Source: an uncultured Holophagaceae bacterium (lineage in GTDB: Bacteria > Acidobacteriota > Holophagae > Holophagales > Holophagaceae). From it: 38,542 nucleotides of DNA. The stretch lies in contig CAIMBM010000271.1 in NCBI GenBank assembly GCA_903839205.1, positions 1-38,542 of the forward strand. Direction: 5' to 3'. The notes beneath the pieces were generated by a model that worked only from the letters and a program-made list of their open reading frames with translations, was not told where the DNA came from and did no database searches. The translations under genes were made by a program, and so were the position numbers. Below, piece after piece: positions 34,627 to 38,542 of this stretch (position 1 is its first letter; every line of letters starts with the position of its first letter).

Positions 34627-34923
34627 CTACTTGATGGCGAAGGCAGCCACCAGCACGTAGATCACGAGCGCCTCGATGAGGGCCAGGCCGATGATCATGG
34701 TGGTGCGAATGTTGCCGGCGGCCTGGGGATTGCGGGCCACGCCCTCGACGGCGGCGGCCACGGCCTTGCCCTGTCCCAGACCGCAACCGGCGGCGGCGAT
34801 GGCAAGGGCGATGTGGGCCGTGAACTGGCCCTCGAAGAGGCCCTTGGCAGCGACAGGGGCGCCCTGGGCGAAGGCGGCGACGGCCAGGGTGAAGAGGAAG
34901 GCGGTGGTGAGGAACTTCTTCAT
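34627..34923 (-). CDS. atpE: ATP synthase F0 subunit c, with signal-peptide-like N-terminus
   Basis: 98 aa: [98 protein letters not shown]. Confidence 0.95.
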   Translation of the reverse strand: MKKFLTTAFLFTLAVAAFAQGAPVAAKGLFEGQFTAHIALAIAAAGCGLGQGKAVAAAVEGVARNPQAAGNIRTTMIIGLALIEALVIYVLVAAFAIK

Positions 34924-35018
34924 GGTGGTGCTCCTTGAGTGTCGTCCGGGGGGTTCGGAATCCCCAGGGCGGGTGAATGGTTTGTTCTGGCGGAACTCGC
35001 GCGGCGATTTCCGAAGGC

Positions 35019-35750
35019 TCAATGCTCGTGTGAAACGGCACCGCTGAGGTAGATGACGGTGAGCATGGTGAACACGAAGGTCTGGATCAGGCCGAAGAAG
35101 AGTCCCAGGAACATCATGGGCAGCGGCAGGAGGATCGGCATGAGCCCGAAGAAGATCCCGCCCACCAGATGCTCGCCGGCGATGTTGCCGAAGAGGCGCA
35201 GGGAATGGCTGAGGATGCGGCTCAGCAGGCCGAGGATCTCCAGGGGGAACATGAGGGGCGCCAGCCACCAGATCGGGCCCGCGAAGTGGGCCCAGTACTT
35301 CACGAAGCCCTGCTCCTTCATGCCATGGAAGTTGTAGTAGGCGAATACCACCAGCGCCGAGCCCAGGGTCACGTTCCAGTTGCTGGTGCCGGGGCTGAGG
35401 GCGGGAATGAGGCCGAACAGGTTGTTGAAGAACACGAACAGGGCGATGGTTCCCACGAAGGGCAGGTACTTCTCGCCGTGGTGGGCGATGTTCTCGCTGA
35501 TCATGTCCTTGAGGCCTCCGACCACTCCCTCGAAGACCTGCTGCAGGGGGCCGGGGATGCGGGCCAGGTTCTTTCGCACCAGGGTAGTGATGGCCATGGT
35601 CGTCAGGGCCGCCAGGGCTGCATTCAGCAGGTGGTCATAGCGCTCGAGGATGGACAGGTGGGCCCCATGGGCGAAGCCCGGCCACGGGTGCTGGGCCAGA
35701 TGCAGCACATGGGTGAGCCACTGAGCGAGCATCGATGCGTGGTGTTCCAT
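35019..35750 (-). CDS. atpB: ATP synthase F0 subunit a
   Basis: Hydrophobic; [18 protein letters not shown] and [20 protein letters not shown] are diagnostic. ATG at 35750 with GAGG upstream preferred over TTG at 35759. Confidence 0.95.
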   Translation of the reverse strand: MEHHASMLAQWLTHVLHLAQHPWPGFAHGAHLSILERYDHLLNAALAALTTMAITTLVRKNLARIPGPLQQVFEGVVGGLKDMISENIAHHGEKYLPFVGTIALFVFFNNLFGLIPALSPGTSNWNVTLGSALVVFAYYNFHGMKEQGFVKYWAHFAGPIWWLAPLMFPLEILGLLSRILSHSLRLFGNIAGEHLVGGIFFGLMPILLPLPMMFLGLFFGLIQTFVFTMLTVIYLSGAVSHEH

Positions 35751-35762
35751 CTCGGTCAAACC

Positions 35763-36161
35763 TCAATCGGGCGGTGTGGGGTCGGGTTTCTGAAAGGCCA
35801 GGCGCAGGGCTTCCAGGAGGATGCCGGCCACAAAGAGGAGCACTCCCGTGGCCAGCGGCAGGGCTTCCGCCGGGTATCTTCCCATCATCCCACGCAGCAC
35901 CAGTGCGATCAATGCCAGTTTGCCTAGAGACAGGACCGCGGACACCCAGCGGCCGCGCCGGGAGGGGGTGAGCATCCAGGCGGTCAGGGCCTTGTGGAGG
36001 AGCCAGAAGGCCAGGCTGGTCAGGGCCCCCGTCCCGAAGACCAGCGCCGCGGTCCAGGAGCGCAGGAGCCCCCACAGGACCGTGCCCAGACACGCCAGGA
36101 CCACCATGGACCGGGTGACTCGCCGAAGGTGGCCCTCGCCCGGATCCCCGCCCTCAATCAT
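35763..36161 (-). CDS. ATP synthase subunit I-like membrane protein
   Basis: 132 aa, four predicted TMs, immediately upstream of atpB; position and topology match AtpI. Confidence 0.65.
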   Translation of the reverse strand: MIEGGDPGEGHLRRVTRSMVVLACLGTVLWGLLRSWTAALVFGTGALTSLAFWLLHKALTAWMLTPSRRGRWVSAVLSLGKLALIALVLRGMMGRYPAEALPLATGVLLFVAGILLEALRLAFQKPDPTPPD

Positions 36162-36435
36162 GGGGGCCCTTGCCTTGCTGGAGGCGCCTCAGTTCCGCCT
36201 CATCCCGCCGGGCCATGCGCCGGTTGACCTTGTAGAGCTCCCAGAAGGCCGCGAAGATGCCCCAGACGAGGCCCACCCATTGACCCAGTGCGGGATGGCC
36301 GAGCGAGCCCCCCGCCCAGCGGCCGAGGAAGAACCCCAGGGCGATGCAGATCGGGAAGGTGAAGCCCAGGGAGAGCAGGTCGCCCCAGAGGGCCCGCTCG
36401 CCCGGATCCGCATCCACCTTGCGCCTGAAGATCAC
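36154..36435 (-). CDS. AtpZ/AtpI-family small membrane protein
   Basis: 93 aa, GTG start; LGFTFPICIALGFFLGRWAGGSLGHPALGQWVGLVWGIFAAFWELYKV, first gene of the atp cluster. Confidence 0.7.
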   Translation of the reverse strand: MIFRRKVDADPGERALWGDLLSLGFTFPICIALGFFLGRWAGGSLGHPALGQWVGLVWGIFAAFWELYKVNRRMARRDEAELRRLQQGKGPHD

Positions 36436-36451
36436 GGGCCGCCTCTAAATG

Positions 36452-36480
36452 GGAAGGCGCGGGGCCATCCCGCGCCTTCC
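36452..36480 (-). terminator. Hairpin terminator downstream of nuoN
   Basis: Perfect 12-bp stem GGAAGGCGCGGG-gccat-CCCGCGCCTTCC in the nuoN-atpZ gap; T-tract weak. Confidence 0.75.
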
Positions 36481-36496
36481 AGTGTAGTCCCTAGCC

Positions 36497-37960
36497 CTAA
36501 ACCCAGAAGATCCGGCCGGCCCAGTCCAGCAGCCAGGGGCCGAAGGCCGTGCCCACCAGGACGAGGGCGCAGGCCAGGGTCACGATGAAGACCGGACCGG
36601 CGCCCATGGGGGCCGCCTCGCCCTCGGGCTCCCGGAAGTACATCTGGCTCACCACGCCCAGGTAGTAGTAGGCGCTCACGGCGCTGGTCAGCAAGGCCAG
36701 GACGGTGAGGGTCACGAAGCCCTGCTCGATGGCCAGCTTGAAGAGGTAGAACTTGCCGAAGAAGCCGGCCAGGGGCGGAATTCCCGCGAGGCTGAGCAGG
36801 AAGACCATCATGGCGAAGGCCAGGACGGGGTGCTTGCGCCCGAGGCCCTTGAAGTCCTCGATGCGCTCGCCCTCGCCCTTCCCCTGGAGGTAGATCACCA
36901 CCGCGAAGGCGCCGGTGTTCATCACGATGTAGATGAGCATGTAGAGCCAGACGGCCTGCGCCCCGGCCTTCGGGTCTCCTGACAGCACCCCCAAGAGCAT
37001 GTAGCCCACGTGGGCGATGCTGGAGTAGGCCAGCAGCCGCTTCATGCTCACCTGCTTCACCGCAGCGACATTTCCGAGAATCATGCTGGCCCCGGCGATG
37101 TAGCTGAGGGGCAGCACCCAGTCGCTGGACACGCCGTGGAAGCCCGCCCCGAAGACCCGCAGGAAGGCCGCCATGGCGGCGGCCTTGGGGGCCGTGGCCA
37201 TGAAGGCGGTGATGGGCGTGGGTGCCCCTTCATAGGCGTCCGGCGCCCACATGTGGAAGGGCACCGCGGCCACCTTGAAGGCCATGCCCACGAGCACCAT
37301 GAGGACACCGGTATAGACGAGCAGGTTGCTGGAAGGGGGGGCGAGGGCCAGGGCCTGGTTCAGGTCCGAAAGGTTGGTGGTGACACCCCCGGCGGCGCCG
37401 TAGAGCAGGCTGATGCCGTAGACCAGGATGCCGCTGGAGAAGGCCCCCAGCAGGAAGTACTTCATGCCCGCTTCCACGCTGGTCGCCCGGTCCCGCAGGT
37501 AGGCCACCAGGATGTAGATGCAGATGGCCATGAGCTCGATGCTGAAGTAGACCGAGATCAGGTCCGAGGCCCCGCAGAGGAAGAGCATTCCGGACAGGGA
37601 GAACAGGATCAGGGCGTAGTACTCCACTGTCTGCTGCCTGAGGCTGTCCAGCAGGCGCATGCTCAGGAGCACGGCGCCGGCCGAGGCGATCACGCAGAGC
37701 AGTCCGAATCCCCGGGTGAGGCCGTCCATGCGGTACATGCGCGAGAAGCCTTCGCCATCGGCGACCCCTGTCACCAGGACCGCCGTGACGGCAAGGACCA
37801 CCAGGGTGATGGGCGCCCACCGGTGCTTCTCATTCCGGTTGAAGAAGAGGTCGCCGGGCCAGAGCATGAGCGTGGCCACGGTGATGAGGAAGAGTTGGGG
37901 GGTGACCAGGTGCGTGTCCCGGAGGAGCGCGCCCAGAAGCCCCTGAGCGAAGCCGGTCAT
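36497..37960 (-). CDS. nuoN: NADH-quinone oxidoreductase subunit N
   Basis: 487 aa; SVEAGMKYFLLGAFSSGILVYGISLLYG, HMWAPDAYEGAPTPITAFMATAPKAAA, SLAGIPPLAGFFGKFYLF. Confidence 0.95.
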   Translation of the reverse strand: MTGFAQGLLGALLRDTHLVTPQLFLITVATLMLWPGDLFFNRNEKHRWAPITLVVLAVTAVLVTGVADGEGFSRMYRMDGLTRGFGLLCVIASAGAVLLSMRLLDSLRQQTVEYYALILFSLSGMLFLCGASDLISVYFSIELMAICIYILVAYLRDRATSVEAGMKYFLLGAFSSGILVYGISLLYGAAGGVTTNLSDLNQALALAPPSSNLLVYTGVLMVLVGMAFKVAAVPFHMWAPDAYEGAPTPITAFMATAPKAAAMAAFLRVFGAGFHGVSSDWVLPLSYIAGASMILGNVAAVKQVSMKRLLAYSSIAHVGYMLLGVLSGDPKAGAQAVWLYMLIYIVMNTGAFAVVIYLQGKGEGERIEDFKGLGRKHPVLAFAMMVFLLSLAGIPPLAGFFGKFYLFKLAIEQGFVTLTVLALLTSAVSAYYYLGVVSQMYFREPEGEAAPMGAGPVFIVTLACALVLVGTAFGPWLLDWAGRIFWV

Positions 37961-38542
37961 CAGTTGCCTCCGCCCTGGGCAGGAGCTTCATGGGTTGGGG
38001 TTGCGGGAGCCTCGACCGGGGTCGTGCCGGGCTCGGCAGGGTGCTCCTGCTCTCCGTTCGCGCCCTCGGCAGCGGCGCCTTCATGGTGCGGCGCGGCCAT
38101 GCCCTGCATGCCCAGCTTGGCGGCAATGGCCTGCTTGGTGGCCAGGGCCTCGGCGGCGTAGTAGCCGGGGGTCACCTGCTCCACCAGTTTGTGGACCGGA
38201 GCCTCCATCACGTCCATGATCGGCTTGGGGTAGAGGCCGATCCAGAACGCGGCGGCCACCAGCGGGGCGAAATAGAGCACCTCGCGCAGACCCAGGTCGT
38301 CCATCTTCTCGTTCACGGCGCTGATGGGTCCGAACATCACGCGCTGGAACATCCAGAGCATGTAGGCGGCACCCAGGATGATGCCAAGCGTGGCGACCAC
38401 GGCGGCCCAGGGGAAGGCCTGGAAAGAACCCATGAGGATCACGCCCTCACCGATGAAGCCGTTCAGCAGTGGCAGGCCGATGCTGCTCATGGTCATGATC
38501 ATGAAGATGGTGGCGTAGACCGGCATGGACTTCGACAGTCCG
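37960..38542 (-). CDS. nuoM: NADH-quinone oxidoreductase subunit M, C-terminal part; 5' end outside the window
   Basis: GLSKSMPVYATIFMIMTMSSIGLPLLNGFIGEGVILMGSF...YMLWMFQRVMFGP; the frame stays open to the window edge; TGATG overlap with nuoN. Confidence 0.92.
   Translation of the reverse strand, partial: GLSKSMPVYATIFMIMTMSSIGLPLLNGFIGEGVILMGSFQAFPWAAVVATLGIILGAAYMLWMFQRVMFGPISAVNEKMDDLGLREVLYFAPLVAAAFWIGLYPKPIMDVMEAPVHKLVEQVTPGYYAAEALATKQAIAAKLGMQGMAAPHHEGAAAEGANGEQEHPAEPGTTPVEAPATPTHEAPAQGGGN

Noticed and set aside
34924-35268. N-terminal extension of atpE in the supplied ORF 34627..35268
   Set aside because: The extension overlaps atpB coding sequence and is R/P/H-rich; the true start is the ATG at 34923, with a GGAG-like site upstream.
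1-38542. CRISPR arrays, tRNA/rRNA genes, transposases, phage genes
   Set aside because: None recognised by eye; no regularly spaced identical repeats and no ORF with transposase/integrase motifs. tRNAscan-SE and Infernal were not run.

Overview
This 38.5 kb GC-rich window is densely coding. From protein content (LPS heptose enzymes, 2-oxoacid:ferredoxin oxidoreductase, rubrerythrin, SpoIIE-type phosphatases) it looks like a Gram-negative, possibly Acidobacteria/Holophagae-like chromosome; that taxonomic guess was not tested. I can support about 35 protein genes. In order they are: partial lactate permease, tricorn-like protease, transporter-like OMP, xseA, a Ser/Thr kinase-TPR protein convergent with a HAMP-SpoIIE phosphatase, fabG, a small secreted Cys/His protein, an alpha/beta hydrolase, a MarR-TolC-HlyD-MFS efflux operon, rubrerythrin, korAB, fabD-plsX-rpmF-yceD, a prepilin-like protein, an NtrC-type regulator, an LPS core cluster (GT4, GT9, DUF1573, DMT, hldD), REC-SpoIIE phosphatase, STAS, a TIGR04552/04562-like protein, atpE-atpB-atpI-atpZ-like, nuoN and partial nuoM. 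No tRNA, rRNA, CRISPR, transposase or phage module was recognised. The most interesting signals are: (1) a three-gene signalling operon (31852-34537) pairing a partner-switching STAS protein and REC-SpoIIE phosphatase with an uncharacterised protein containing a stretch that resembles the RelA/SpoT synthetase core; (2) three intergenic inverted-repeat elements (16.6, 18.4 and 22.8 kb) whose arms are made of 9- or 10-nt reiterated units; (3) a hairpin whose ends are the two stop codons of a convergent kinase/phosphatase pair. All family calls come from reading the sequence by eye; no searches were run.
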